A stretch of DNA of 64,000 nucleotides from Haberlea rhodopensis (Eukaryota; Streptophyta; Magnoliopsida; Lamiales; Gesneriaceae), in assembly GCA_907163345.1 (NCBI GenBank), contig CAJQUN010000059.1, positions 2,724,189-2,788,188 on the forward strand, given 5' to 3'. A program made the position numbers and the translations under genes. Positions within the stretch are counted from its first letter, which is position 1; each line of letters begins with the position of its first letter. The notes beneath the pieces were generated by a model, which saw nothing but the letters and a program-made list of their open reading frames with translations, made no database searches and was not told the origin of the DNA. This document shows, one piece after another, positions 47,492 through 59,865 of the stretch.

Positions 47492-48958
47492 TGACCACTA
47501 TTATTTTAAACAATAATTTTTTAGTGTAGCGATTGTGTACCGGAAGTGCACGATGTCAAGTTTTAGTATAATGATATGACTAGTACGGATTGTCGATCCC
47601 ACGAGGACTAGGAAATAATTACCAAACTCCACTAGTTTAACTATATTTAGCCTACGCTAGCTAGTTATGATTAATTAACTAAATTTACTATTAACTCAAT
47701 AATCAACCCAACAAGCAAGAACAAAGAAAATTAGAATCAATAGAGACAATTATCAAGACTTTCGATTCACACATGCAATCCCCCACAATTCGCCAATAGT
47801 TAAGAATTAAGTTCAAACGTTCTAAGGTGACGAGTTTTCCTAAAACACTTGTTATACCTTGGTCCGGTTACAACGAGTTTAATACTAAGATACAACAAGG
47901 CAATGATCATGCACTTATTTAACACTCAATATTGTATGTCGATTTATGAAAACTTCTAGCTTTCGATTACTATATATCTATAACTATCACACGTGTATTT
48001 GACTTCATCTCTCTATATCAGTCTGAAATCCACAGTTTACTTTACTATATCGTATCACAATCTCCTATGGTCAATTCAATTGCAATAAATAATCAATCAA
48101 GGATATTAATCCATTGAAAGCATGAACACAACAAATTAAACTCAAAGAACTTGTAAGAATCAATCAAAACTTAATTAAAATTGTGGGTTCAAAACATGGG
48201 ATCTCCTAAGTCTTGACAACAAAACTTAGCCTAGAAACATATTCAAAATCAAATGCAAAATTGTGTTTTTCAACATCAAAAGCATAAAGAAATCAAATAG
48301 AAACAAACAAAGTTTAGAAATACGGAAATAACAGGCTTTGACTCCTTGCGTTGCTTCGTCGTCCCGTCTCTTCCGATGCATCTCCTCTTCAATGGTTATG
48401 GTGTATGGATTGTTGGGGATGAAGGAGAGTGATGGTGGCTGAGTTTGTAGGGTAAATTATGAGCCAAGAGTCCCTCAATTTCGTCTGAAATCTTCTATAT
48501 ATTGTGTTGGAGGAGTCTTCAATTCTTTGGACACAAAATAGCTTGATATGGAAATAAATCTCGATTTTTTCGGGTTTGGCGATCGATCGCCGTCAGTTGC
48601 CGATCGATCGGCAAAACATTCTGTTTTGATTTTTCAAAATTTTCGATGCGGCGATCGATCGCTGATATTTACCGATCGATCACGAATGTGCACTGTTTTG
48701 TGGCGATCGATCGCCTGATATTACCGATCGATTGCTGCAACTTATTTTCAACATTTTGCACTTGCGTCCCTCCTTTTCCGTGTATGCTTGGTTTGGTCTT
48801 TTTTCATCATTTTAAGCATATTTCCTCCACTTTTATGCATTTGAACCTAGATTCCTGAAATATATAAATATATACCAAAAAGCGTAATATTTTCCAAGAA
48901 TCACTACAAAAACGCCCCTAATCTTATATCAAATCAAGTATAAAAATTACACTTATCA
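47492..48958 (-). repeat. Athila-like right (5') LTR (1467 bp)
   Basis: Minus-strand start TGATAAGTGT at 48958 and end at 47492, next to the primer site. Homologous to 8333-8645 plus 18926-19490. It contains the palindrome array (48579-48737). Right flank GATTC (48959-48963) is the likely target duplication, supported by uninterrupted DNA at 56894-56898 in D's other LTR. Confidence 0.9.
48579..48737. repeat. CGATCG palindrome array, Athila right LTR
   Basis: About six dyads of the GCGATCGATCGC and CCGATCGATCGG types; LTR nt about 222-380 on the minus strand. Confidence 0.85.
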
Positions 48959-49602
48959 GATTCACAATAAGCTATATCTTTAATCAACAAGATATCGGCA
49001 TCATCATCAAATAAGAAGAACCACAAATGAATATCAATACTCGTACGTCAACACGTACCTGTTGGGTAATACAAAAGATATAAAATCAGGCGTCAATATT
49101 TAACCGCCTCTCTGTCCTGTCCCCTTTGATGATGCAAAGAGATCCAACTTCAAGTAAAAGACTAGTTTCCAAGATGATTATTCAAGCTGAAAGTTCAAGA
49201 GCACAAGGGACACTTGAGAGGAGTGTGTAGAGATTTACTAGGTGAGTTATGGTGAAGTGTGAGTTTGAATCTGATTTATAGTGGTATATATCCTCCAAAT
49301 CAAATTCAAATGCAATTCCTCTCAAATTCATGTTAAATGCATGGCAAAGTAGTATCCAACTATGTGTAACTCATGCTCCTCCTACACACCTCATGCATAT
49401 GAAGTCTCTTGTCAAATATGACACAAGACATACACAAACATTTCAAATAAATACATAAAGATATGTATATGTTTTCAACTCAACATATGTCATATGTTTA
49501 TCATACTCGGTTTAACTCAAATTCGAGTGCATATCAGACCGTATTTATCACATAATTAAGCCAATCATATAAAACATGTATAAGTCATATCGAGGCATTA
49601 CA
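48959..49602 (-). repeat. Left (3') LTR of D, portion right of Athila
   Basis: Matches 56894-57328 but contains 212 bp (49062-49273) absent from the right LTR. Minus-strand start TGTAATGCCTCG at 49602. ACGT inverted repeat at 49040-49060. Confidence 0.88.
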
Positions 49603-49739
49603 TTTCTCCCATACTAATTGAATTTCGTCCTCGAAATTTACTATACATAGCATGACTGCAATAACACGAACATATACTCAAATGTATGTTTAACATAGCA
49701 AAACTTGCAGTCATATGAATGCTTACTAGCAGCATAAGC

Positions 49740-52700
49740 AACAATATAAAAACATACCAGAGAATAACTCAGGATACTGCTGCAACATATGTTGCTTCAT
49801 CTCCCACATTGCCTCCTCGAAATTTAATAGGCAACACAATCGCCACAAAACCCACATACACATTATTTATGCATATATATCCTTCAAGACATCAACTTAC
49901 CAGCCTTGCAATTAGAATATCAAAATTAAATATATATAAAAAACAAGCTCCAGAAATTTGTGCATCATGTACTTACTCTGTCATACACATCGGCTTTTCA
50001 ACATTGTCATTATCACACTAACTTGATCTCATAAGGACCACTATACTTAGTAACTGACTATCTACACCCGTCAAGATCCAAACTGATCGTGTCATACACA
50101 GATACTACATCTATATCTCCCAGCATATTATAAGCCATACGTCTGTCACAAAACCACAGGACATATACCAATCACTGAAAGTGGCAAACCCAACAGTAAG
50201 CCAGTGTATTAACATATAGTACTACAACCGATGGTCCATATATCTGAACGTTTTCTCATAGAGTTTCATACATGTTCTTCTTTAACCAAAGTGAACAATC
50301 TATCAAACTGAACTAGACCCTTTCACAAAACAGTGTGCCATACTGCATGACCACAACAAGGAATAGACATGAGATTGTCACTGTGTAGATATATATCAAC
50401 TCCCAGTTCTCATACAATCCTACTCAACAACAGTCCAAGACAAGCATGAGTGATCTTCGTGACCATACACCACCATCGTACATAGTGTCATTGATATGTC
50501 ACAACTTAACAAGGTCATTGCATTTGACTGTTGTACACATGTACTCAACATGTTACGCAAACCATTTCATCCATACACGGTATCACGCTATAGATATGTC
50601 ATCAATAACACAACAACTTCGAGGATTGCACCCTCACACCAAGCTCGTATATGAAGAGATTCGCCTCAACCACTTGATCTTATCAAAGACAAGTAATTCA
50701 TTACTTTCACACTAATATCTCATCAAATCAGATGTGTACCAAGCTATCACTGCTATAACATCTCACCACTTTGCGATATACAATGCCATTACACAATGTG
50801 TTAAACGAAACATTTCCATCTATCGCCGTATGACAAACCTGCATACAGTTCTACATCTCCAATTCCATAACAACTAATGGAATTAAGAGAGAAAGTACAT
50901 CGGTTGCTAACTAAATCGAGCAACCCTCAACAATCAGACAACATAAAAACTCAAAGGTCATCTCTCTGTGATTCATGGATTCAAACACAATGATCACTCT
51001 TCCATAATATTTCTCCACACTTGCATAATTAGAGATCACATGTACCAAAAAAACCAAACCTCCCTTTGCATCAGCTATGCCCTCGAGACTACCATTCTCG
51101 AGGTTTCACACGCGTCTTACAAAAGATTCATCATCTATCATCACTACCCACAAATCAACAAGCATACACATGCGGGCCACATTCAGCTTAACAGCTGAAA
51201 ACAAAACACATTGGTACTACACGCATACTCAACTGGATATCTCCAACAAGGCTTGCACGTCTCAAACAAGACTGTAACTCTATACAGAAGACAAATCAAC
51301 ACCAACCACAACAACGCAACACATCTGCATGAACTATTCGAAACAGGAATTTCAATGCTTCATCATCATGCATATACAACTTTCATACCCGAACCCTTGT
51401 TCGAAGAATCAAAGTATATGCCTATCCAACTATATCCTTAAACCAAGATATATAACACAACCTCATGATAGTGCATTCATGCCACTATCACTATCAAACC
51501 ATTTGCACATCTGTCTATGTAATGGAGATAACTTCCAACGATGCTTTCCCGAAATCAGTAGTATGCCAAACGAGAGATGTCTTCCCATACCCTCTCACGG
51601 TGAATCCTCTCAATGCCTCTAACACAAATGCCAGAGTTGCCATAGTCACACTCAAAGCGGTTACTGCACTAGTCACATGAAATCAATCATATACTGGCTC
51701 CACGCCAGATATCATTTCTAAATCACAACTCAACAGTATAGTGTGATCAGACCAACTCTGGTCCACAATTCTTATTACAAACACTAGTACATCCTCAGTG
51801 TACAATCAACCCAACGGAGATCAGAATCCACATCACAAACTCTCATATAAATGACATTCGCAATCAGACTCGTGAACGTCTACTACTCGTCAAGTACAAT
51901 ATACGTTGGTCGTACCAACAACACTGTTGTTAAGAAGACAATTGGGCAATGTATACATACATATAAACACTTGCTTGAGAAAGCTCTCACCTCAAGGACA
52001 AACGTGGTATAGTGTCCAATAAGCTTTTAGTGTCACATCATACATTTCATCATACTCGGTACTCACATTACGTAGAATGGTTACAACAAGCCCACTCTCT
52101 TACCATACTACGTTCTCACCTGACGAATACTCCTTATTTACAACATCATCACCACCAACATGTGCGACAGTCAAGGACAATATAACAGTCCACACACTGT
52201 CCCATTCTACGACTACACAGACTTTTCCTGATTCCCATCATGATGGCATTCTTCCCATCATGAAGTCCGTATGAGAATACAACCATAAGAGATAAGAAAG
52301 CATCCTTTTCCCTGCCAGATACAAATAGTCACACTTCCATATACATATAATCACATATGCCAAAGTCGTCCCATTACATCTCAATCATCACTCCTGCGCA
52401 TTGAGTGACATGTTTATTCGTATAACATGTGATTATCTATGTTCTTCCCGAAATCGCTATCTACATGCAATGTCCATACCAATCAGCTCAATACATAGAC
52501 CATACAACATACTACTCAGCACACATATATGCGGTCCACAGAACCAGATGTTATTACTAGACATCTCGCAAGCAAACGTACTCGACGTAGTACTTTCGTG
52601 TCATTCGAGACACACAATTATATGCCAATCCATGACATGTCTTTCACATACTACATCTCATCACACATCATAACGGTGGTATCGGTACCCATCACCTGTC

Positions 52701-53203
52701 ATACGATAGTCAGTACATACTAACCTGGCAGCACAAAGTGCCCAGTGTACGTCGTCATTGAAATCTTATGCAGTGTATATTGTCTCCACATGTACCAGCT
52801 CGGCTCTCATCACCATATTCACAAACTGACAGAGGGGTAATCATAATAACCCTAACATATAACCGATGCCTCAATCCCCTCACACACATAGTTCAACAAG
52901 AACGAAAACTGAACAAAACAACCTCACATCCATTTTCATATTCTATTTCATAATCAGAAACTCATCTACGTATAGCTGTCTGATAACAACAGAACAATTA
53001 GTGATTCAGAATCACAATCCGACGACATCCATTCCACCATCAGTCACCATTCACAGTCTCAATCACATTGTCTTTGCACATGGAGCTGACACCAAGATCT
53101 GGTCACCATGCTCCAACCACTCCTCAACTCCTCAGATTCAGTCCCTTCATATTGGAACACCTGGAGTTCACAAATTGAATGACTGGCAAGTCCCCAGATA
53201 AGC
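49740..53203 (-). pseudogene. gag-pol relic of D, extremely decayed
   Basis: Left end (about 49755-49830) matches the C-terminal end of Tekay B pol, and about 50020-50050 matches the next block. The right end (about 53060-53170) matches gag codons around VFQYEGTESEE. Between about 50100 and 53050 I recognise no domain. The stretch is stop-filled, rich in CAT/ACA words, and about 0.9 kb shorter than the Tekay B interval. Short ORFs within it are chance. Confidence 0.7.
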
Positions 53204-53208
53204 ATATA

Positions 53209-55789
53209 TGTGAGGGCCCGATCCTAATGTGGTGTTTAATTAACACATAATGATTAATTTGCGTAAACAACGGAAGATTTATTTCAAATGTCTTGTCAAA
53301 CGGCCCTAAAATTTTTTTGCTTTTAGGTGATACATATATACTGATACTGAAAATATATAATTCCAGTTTCCAATTTAACATGTTGATCATAACATAATTA
53401 CCAAGTATAAATCAACTGGTAGTAGCATAATTAAAATACAAATACTCGGGGCATACCCCGGTAAATTTAAAACATAAGTCAAAATACTCTAACAACTACT
53501 GTGACTCAAAACATAAAACATAAACCTGAGCTCGCTCTCAAGGAGCTCTGGTATTCACCGATGCTTCACCTCGAGCATCCGCAATACGTCCACATGTACC
53601 ACCTGTCATGCTCATACAACAAAGACATGACAGGCCCCACTATGGGGGTCAGAACCCAGTACGAGAAATAAATAGATCACGTCAAGAATGACAAAGTATT
53701 ATGCAATGCATACCATGTATGAATGCGATGTATGAATGGGTAAAAAGAATCGAATCTCAGGATACCAAATATCGGAGTCCAAAGGAAGGTATCATCAAAT
53801 CATCAAAGCTCAAGCAGAGGGTGACAGTATACGTACATTGCGCTAGGAAAACTCATCCTATGTACGTTACTGCATCCAGCCCTCGTGTCTAGGTCCGGTC
53901 GCACCTGTACTGCCTGTCATCGCCATGCTCGTCGTACCCGACACTCAGAGTAAGTCAACTCAATCATAATCATGGATATCAAAGGAATGATAGATCAATA
54001 TGATATGCCCATGTATCATTTATGCATCAAATGACATATGCAACTCAATATATCATGAAAGCTCATGTGAAAGTATATACAAATCTTGTAATTTCACATA
54101 TCATGTAATCCAAAACATTCATCATGTCATATAGTCACATAAGAATCATATAGTGACAAATAAGTCGTATAAATCAAATAATGACATATAAGGCCATACA
54201 TTAGCATCATTACACGTCTTTGTCAGACGTCATGATAAAACTCATTTCAACGTACCTCAAACCGTTAGCTAATTACCAAGTGATCCTCGACTCAATCTTA
54301 GGATTATAAACCTGGCCATAACAGTTCCAAATACAACATAATGTCACATACTAGCCTTAAACATATCAAAATAAAACTCAAACTTAGACCCAAAACCAAT
54401 TCTCTAAATTTCAGCCTGCGCAACCGTAGAGATCGGCTCATAACTTGTTCGATACTTAATAAAATCACATGGGTCCAATTTATTTTCAAAGCTAACTCAA
54501 AAATGAACATTTCATCAGTTCAACGCATCTTCAAATTCGTTCATTTAGCCTAGGTAAAATGGCCAAGAACAATCTGCTGGAAAAACAGGACAATTCACCA
54601 AATTCCAGCCTGACCCATTTTTGTATAAAATTCGTAATAAATTCATATGATGTCCAAATGACTTGAGGATAGTTGTAAAATCACGAAAACCCAAAGTACT
54701 ACAGTTCATATTTGAAGTCCAGAAGCTAGTTCGCTCATCTAGAGACACATGCAAAGCAAAGTATGCCAGATTTAAAAATACTCATATTCTGTTTTGACAG
54801 AGTGAGCGGTTCTAGGGAAAATTGCATATCTTACACACGGAAACTCCAAATCATGTGAGGCCAGTTTCTAATGCAATATAACACAAAGTTTTACAACTTT
54901 TATTCAGACACCAAGGTCAAAATCGTAGCATATTTTTCCCAGATTTACCAAGAACACACTGTATGTGCAACCCGCCTACATGCATGTTCCAGATTGTGCA
55001 CCTTGTGGTAAAAACATCATAACTCATTCATTTTAAGTCCAAATCGTCTCAAATATTAACCACAGGACGAAAACACATATATCTACAACTTTTGTTTGAG
55101 GCCTAAAGTCAGATTCGGAAGTTAAGAAAATCGAAAATACAGAACAATCTACTGCATGCAACATCAAATTTGTGCAGATTCTGTTTTAATAAAAAGACAC
55201 CAACATTTTTGTGGTTCTTCCAATAATTTCGACCCAAAATCCATAAAATCCAACTAAAAATAAATAAGAACAAGTCCATACCCTTGAAGACCCAAAAGTT
55301 TCACAATGAATCCACTCTCCAAGCTCCTAGCCTTCAAATTCTTGAAGGAAAATGGGTTTTCTCCTTCCAAGCTTGCTAGAACTCCAAATGCATGGAGGTT
55401 TTCTCTCAAATTTCTCTCAAATTTGGGAGTGGGTTTCGAAAATTGTAAGGTATTAATCTGATACAAATGGAGGAGGAGAATGTATTTATAATGGTAGAAG
55501 ATGAGATAGTGGGTGTTGGTTTCTAAGCCACCAAAAGTAATTTTTTAATCAATTTCTTATCCCACCATGTCCATGTGTCCCAAGATGGTGTTTTATCATC
55601 TTTTAATGTAGGTGAATGGCTGAAAATTATATACCATTTGGTATAATTTTGATGTATTTTAACTTGGTTAAAAATAAGGTGTTGTGATCCGGAACACCTC
55701 AATTCGAATTCTTCGCTTTTAATCATCCGGGTTTGCTTAATCATTAATAAACCAGATTAATCAAAATTAATTAGCAATGGGGCCTTACA
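53209..55789 (-). mobile_element. Solo LTR of an unassigned gypsy family in D gag (2581 bp)
   Basis: Ends TGTGAGGGCCC and GGGGCCTTACA form the terminal inverted TGT...ACA of an LTR. Flanks ATATA (53204-53208) and ATATC (55790-55794) are a target duplication with one mismatch. No internal coding region or primer site. Orientation is uncertain; minus is chosen because the minus-strand end TGTAAGGCCCC resembles other LTR starts here. Confidence 0.78.
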
Positions 55790-55794
55790 ATATC

Positions 55795-56072
55795 TATTCC
55801 CCCTGGCCCTTGGCCCACTGGAAATGATAGTACACAAATGGGATTCACAACCACAGTTACACTCACAACATCCTCTCTAACATTCTTGGGGATTCATAAC
55901 AAGTCGTACCACCATAGTGCAAAACCAGGGTTAACAACAATATAGATAGAAACAGATAAATCATGTTAACATAACATCATATATGACATTAAGGATATAA
56001 CATGATGTCAAGTGACTAGGCATCTCCCTAATTCACTTATTCTACCATTGTTCACCCAGTTCTCGGACCACT
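55795..56072 (-). pseudogene. D gag start and leader
   Basis: The minus-strand reading has REDVVSVTVVVNP and VGQGPGG-like blocks that parallel the first 40 codons of Tekay gag. No open frame remains. Confidence 0.55.
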
Positions 56073-56084
56073 GCTCTGATACCA
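56073..56084 (-). promoter_or_regulatory. Primer-binding site of D
   Basis: Minus-strand TGGTATCAGAGC, 6 bp from the right LTR. Confidence 0.85.
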
Positions 56085-56090
56085 CCAATA

Positions 56091-57328
56091 TGGGCCTCGT
56101 CATCTTAATCCTTACTCTTATGTTCAATTAAGTAAATCATACGTTACTTGTCAGGATTAAGATCCTACCACTACTGATCAAGATTTTTCACTATGTCTTT
56201 CACTTACATTATTCATATACATCACATCTTGTATATCATTTACATATCACAAAACATCCAATCTCGATCAGTACAACTTCTAGCAGCAGAAGGTAGACTC
56301 ACAATCCCGACTTTCCCCAGCTATGAGTCCCTACAGAACAATCATACAACACATGAGTATATATATATATGATGTTCGCAATTCAACATTAATATAATGC
56401 ATAATTACTATATAAACAACTTCATGTAATTCATGAATTTGTAATACTCCTTTCTGGTTGTTCCTATACATACCCCCTGTACATATTTCAAAACAAATAT
56501 ACACACCAAATATGTCATCACATAATTCATTCAATATCATGTTATAACGGGACTGCTCTGATATGCCTCTCAGCTTAATATGTCAGTGGCTCAGCCTTCA
56601 CGTCTCATATTAGCAGCACATATCATATTTCTGTCCTCACACGTCAAGCATATGCTCAACAAGAACATACCTCTCATGTCATCAACTAGATGCCTCATAT
56701 CAATAGAACAGCCAAAACATATGCCCAACAATGACATACCTCTCACTTGGCATCAACGATATTATCATCATAGCCAAAGCATATGCCCAACAATGGGATA
56801 CCTCTCACATGGCATCAACGATATTATCATCATACAATATCAATATACATATGCCTCAACGGCATCGTTCTTCACAACACCAATCACATATGAGATTCAC
56901 AATAAGCTATATCTTAATCAACAAGATATCAGCATCATATCATCAAATAAGAAGAACCACAAATGAATATAAATACTCGTACGTCAACACGTACCTGATT
57001 TATGGTGGTATATATCCTCCAAATCAAATTCAAATGCAATTCCTCTCAAATTCATGTTAAATGCATGGCAAAGTAGTATCCAACTATGTGTAACTCATGC
57101 TCCTCCTACACACCTCATGCATATAGAGTCTCTTGTCCAATATGACACAAGACATACACCAAAATTTCAAATCAATACATAAAGATATGTCTATGTTCTC
57201 AACTCAACATATGTCATATGTTTATCATACTCGGTTTAACTCGAACTCAAGCTCATATCAGGCCGTAATTATCACATAATTACGCCATAATCATATAGAA
57301 CATGTATAAGTCATATCGAGGTATTACA
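56091..57328 (-). repeat. Right (5') LTR of D (about 1238 bp)
   Basis: Plus-strand ends TGGGCCTCG and GTATTACA. It has an ACGT inverted repeat (56976-56996). It shows the uninterrupted Athila target (56894-56898) and a 212-bp deletion relative to the left LTR. Confidence 0.85.
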
Positions 57329-57760
57329 CGATGTGTGCTATATTTTCTTGAACGACTGAAGAATGCGGAACGAATTATCCAGAATAATCAAGATTGGCCG
57401 GATTATGTCTTTGAAAAGTATGCTCCTGCTGACCATCATTGCATTCACCATGATGTTCGGATGTTCGATCGAAGATAATTAATAGCTTTGTAATCACTAG
57501 GGAGCAAACATGATGTGACGGCAATACTCACGTTGTCAACCTTAAAGTAGGGGAATGCTCTTGCGGAAAATGGAAACAATTCTGCATACCATGTGCTTTA
57601 AGTTATTCCACAACTTCACTATGCGTAAGTCCAAACGGGTAGGTCATGATCGAACAACACGTATCCAAAATGAGATGGATTGGCCAGAAGCCCGAGCAAG
57701 ACGACAGATGGGCTCAACTTCGTCGCAAAATCAGTAAATTTTGTAATGTTGGAGTTATGA
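57329..57760 (+). pseudogene. Mutator-like (MULE) transposase, C-terminal relic
   Basis: The plus-strand reading has a stretch ending VRMFDRR and then VNLKVGECSCGKWKQFCIPC (CSC at 57556-57564), typical of the SWIM zinc finger that follows the catalytic core of MuDR-type transposases. The histidine of the CxH pair is Leu (CAL). Stops and frame changes interrupt it, for example near 57480 and 57640. The upstream catalytic core would lie beyond element D, outside the window. Confidence 0.75.
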
Positions 57761-58599
57761 AAAAATAATAATTTCCATGTTGATCGTTGTAAAATATTAT
57801 GAAATATCATTGTAATATGTTATGTTACTATTTTTTACGTTGTTGATGATATGTTATTATAATGTGCTATATGGTAACATAATATAAACACACAAACAAA
57901 CTGATGTAACATAACTCATAAATATTTACAACATAAATGATAACTTCAACGATGACGAAATAAACTTACTCCAGTATCACAACGAGGAGGATTTGTCTGC
58001 CTTCGAACTCTTCATTGTTCAACAACTTCTTCGCCCCTTTCTCTTGCCACATGTGTGTTGCCAGGCTGCTGAATTGGCGTTAATTGAGAGAATACAATTG
58101 GCGAGACATCAAAAGGTGAAGTCATAGACACATATGTTGCAATGCCCAAGATTTACATTTATATCCACGTTGCTGAAGTGGGCTTGTGTGGAGATGGGAT
58201 ATGGCGTGAATGGAGACATATCATATGATTGTGGAGGCACAGAGAAATAATAGTCTGTAGACATATTTCGCTCAAACGACGTAGATGGACTTGCAAATCT
58301 GTCTAGATATGTGTGGATGTACCTGTGAAATCTGTCGGAAGATGTGTAGATTATGTGCCTGTATGGAACCTACGTCTATCAATAGACTGTACTTCATCGT
58401 ATGACGGAAAGTTTATGTCTCATCGTTCACGAGCCACTCACACCACATTGTCGAACATACTCCTGTGTTGCCTCATCGACTCTGTCGTAATAGGTTCTCC
58501 ATCATCGAGATGTCGGTCATACTTGTAGTTAACTGCTCCATCTGCTCAATCTGCAAAGTCCAAAAGTACATATACATTTATACATCTAAGCACAATTAT
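57761..58599. other. Non-coding stretch between MULE and PMD relics
   Basis: AT-rich. The right half may be the decayed 3' end of the PMD gene on the minus strand, but I cannot recognise a domain. Confidence 0.35.
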
Positions 58600-59622
58600 A
58601 AAAACAAAATTTCACTAAATTAACGTACCACGTGCTGCCATGTCGGGCCATCACCATGTTGATATCCTGTCGGTATAAAATATTGTTGATGACCAATGTA
58701 ACTACGTGTGACTTATTCATACCACTCACTGTATCCGACAACAACGTAGTAACCACCATCAGTAAATCGTAGTCTGTTCGCACATAGATTATTTGCCCTT
58801 CCCCAACGAAGTATGTATGCAATATGCTGAGTGCTCCAGTCTTTGTTGACGTTCCCCCTTCGACCAACATTATGCAATATATCATCCCCCGATTGTGGAT
58901 CTTCTGGGATGTCTTGTAGCCTAGCAAATTGTCAAAGTACTGTATCAGAGCATTGCATCTCAACTATGTCAAAGAAAATCAAAGGACCCTTATATGTCCC
59001 TAACTGGGTAATTCCTTCAGTGTACTCATCAGGGTACAACTGTCATTTAAACTACAACACAACATTGCTTTTAAAAATATAAAAAGAATGTATTTTGTAT
59101 AAACTAATTTAATAGCATGCTTACTTGAGCTACTAGCTGCTCATCGAGGATGCCCCTGATGATGCGTATGGAGAGGCTCTTAGTTTCTGTAAATTTTAAA
59201 TAACATGACCACCTGTAAAATCACAATTTCAAATCAATAAATATTGTGAATCATATTCAAATAAATGATTAAATGCATTAACACATTAAATCAATTACAA
59301 AACAATGCATATTTGTATTACCTTACACCATATGGAGCAGAAGGTAACACATTCTCTATGTCAATTGTTATTTGCCCAATATCAGATCTTTGGTTACCCA
59401 ATTGAGGAGTCGGACTTGGGATTTGTGACCATGCCCAAATCTAATTTATTGTAGTGACATCAATAATACTAGTTAGATTGACAAGAAACATTTTTTAATT
59501 ATTATAACAAACAAACATATTGTTTACATGTACGAGTTGCAATGCACCGCCTATCACCTTTTTCCCTCTCTCTGATGCAGTGCACAACTCACGATACAAG
59601 TATGTCAACACAGCTTTGATAT
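58600..59622 (-). pseudogene. Plant mobile domain (PMD / MAIL1-like) pseudogene
   Basis: Minus strand, N- to C-terminal: AVLTYLYRELCTAS (about 59580-59620), IWAWSQIPSP (about 59410-59440), GTYKGPLIFFDIVEMQ (about 58960-59010), QFARLQDIP (about 58906-58932) and a C-terminal TRSYIGHQQYF block (about 58680-58720). These follow the order of the plant mobile domain, known in MAIL1-type silencing proteins and in transposon-borne relatives (established). Stops such as TGA in the RQF position and TAA near 58718 break it. Spacing suggests introns or indels. Proximity to the MULE relic suggests it came from the same transposon (inference). Confidence 0.72.
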
Positions 59623-59865
59623 CTGAAAATTATTATGTTAATCCCGGAGTGATTATGATCTTTAATGGATTTTAATTGGGGGTAATTATGAGATAATTAC
59701 GGTGTCGAGACTCCCGAGGATTTGCTGATATCGGGGTTGTTGGGTCCAAGGGTTGAGATTTATGCTCATTGAGGTGTTAAACCTTAGAATTGTAGTGGTA
59801 GTATGACTTGGAGTCTGGGGAGCTTTGAATTGAGGTTTGTGATGTAATTAGTGAGTGAGAGATAA
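59623..59865 (+). repeat. 5' fragment of a Tekay-like LTR
   Basis: 243 bp similar to the beginning of the solo LTR at 24577 (shared TTAATCCC, GAGACTCCCG and TTGGGTCCAAGG-type blocks). It ends abruptly where element E coding sequence begins in the opposite orientation. Confidence 0.75.

Larger units (their letters stand above)
48959..57328 (-). mobile_element. Gypsy element D: old, decayed, Tekay-like, with Athila in its left LTR
   Basis: Minus orientation. Left LTR (48959-49602 visible), pol/gag relic (49740-53203), solo LTR insertion (53209-55789), gag start and primer site (55795-56084), right LTR (56091-57328). The left LTR is cut by the Athila insertion and continues beyond the left window edge. 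Ends of gag and pol match Tekay B. It interrupts the MULE relic at 57329. Confidence 0.85.

Noticed and set aside
49719..53201. Many His/Thr/Ser-rich short ORFs in element D
   Set aside because: They lie in decayed pol with CAT/ACA-rich composition, in many frames, without domains.
58586..58963. 125-codon minus-strand ORF as a new gene
   Set aside because: The PMD similarity is in a different frame across the same bases; this open frame is a shadow.
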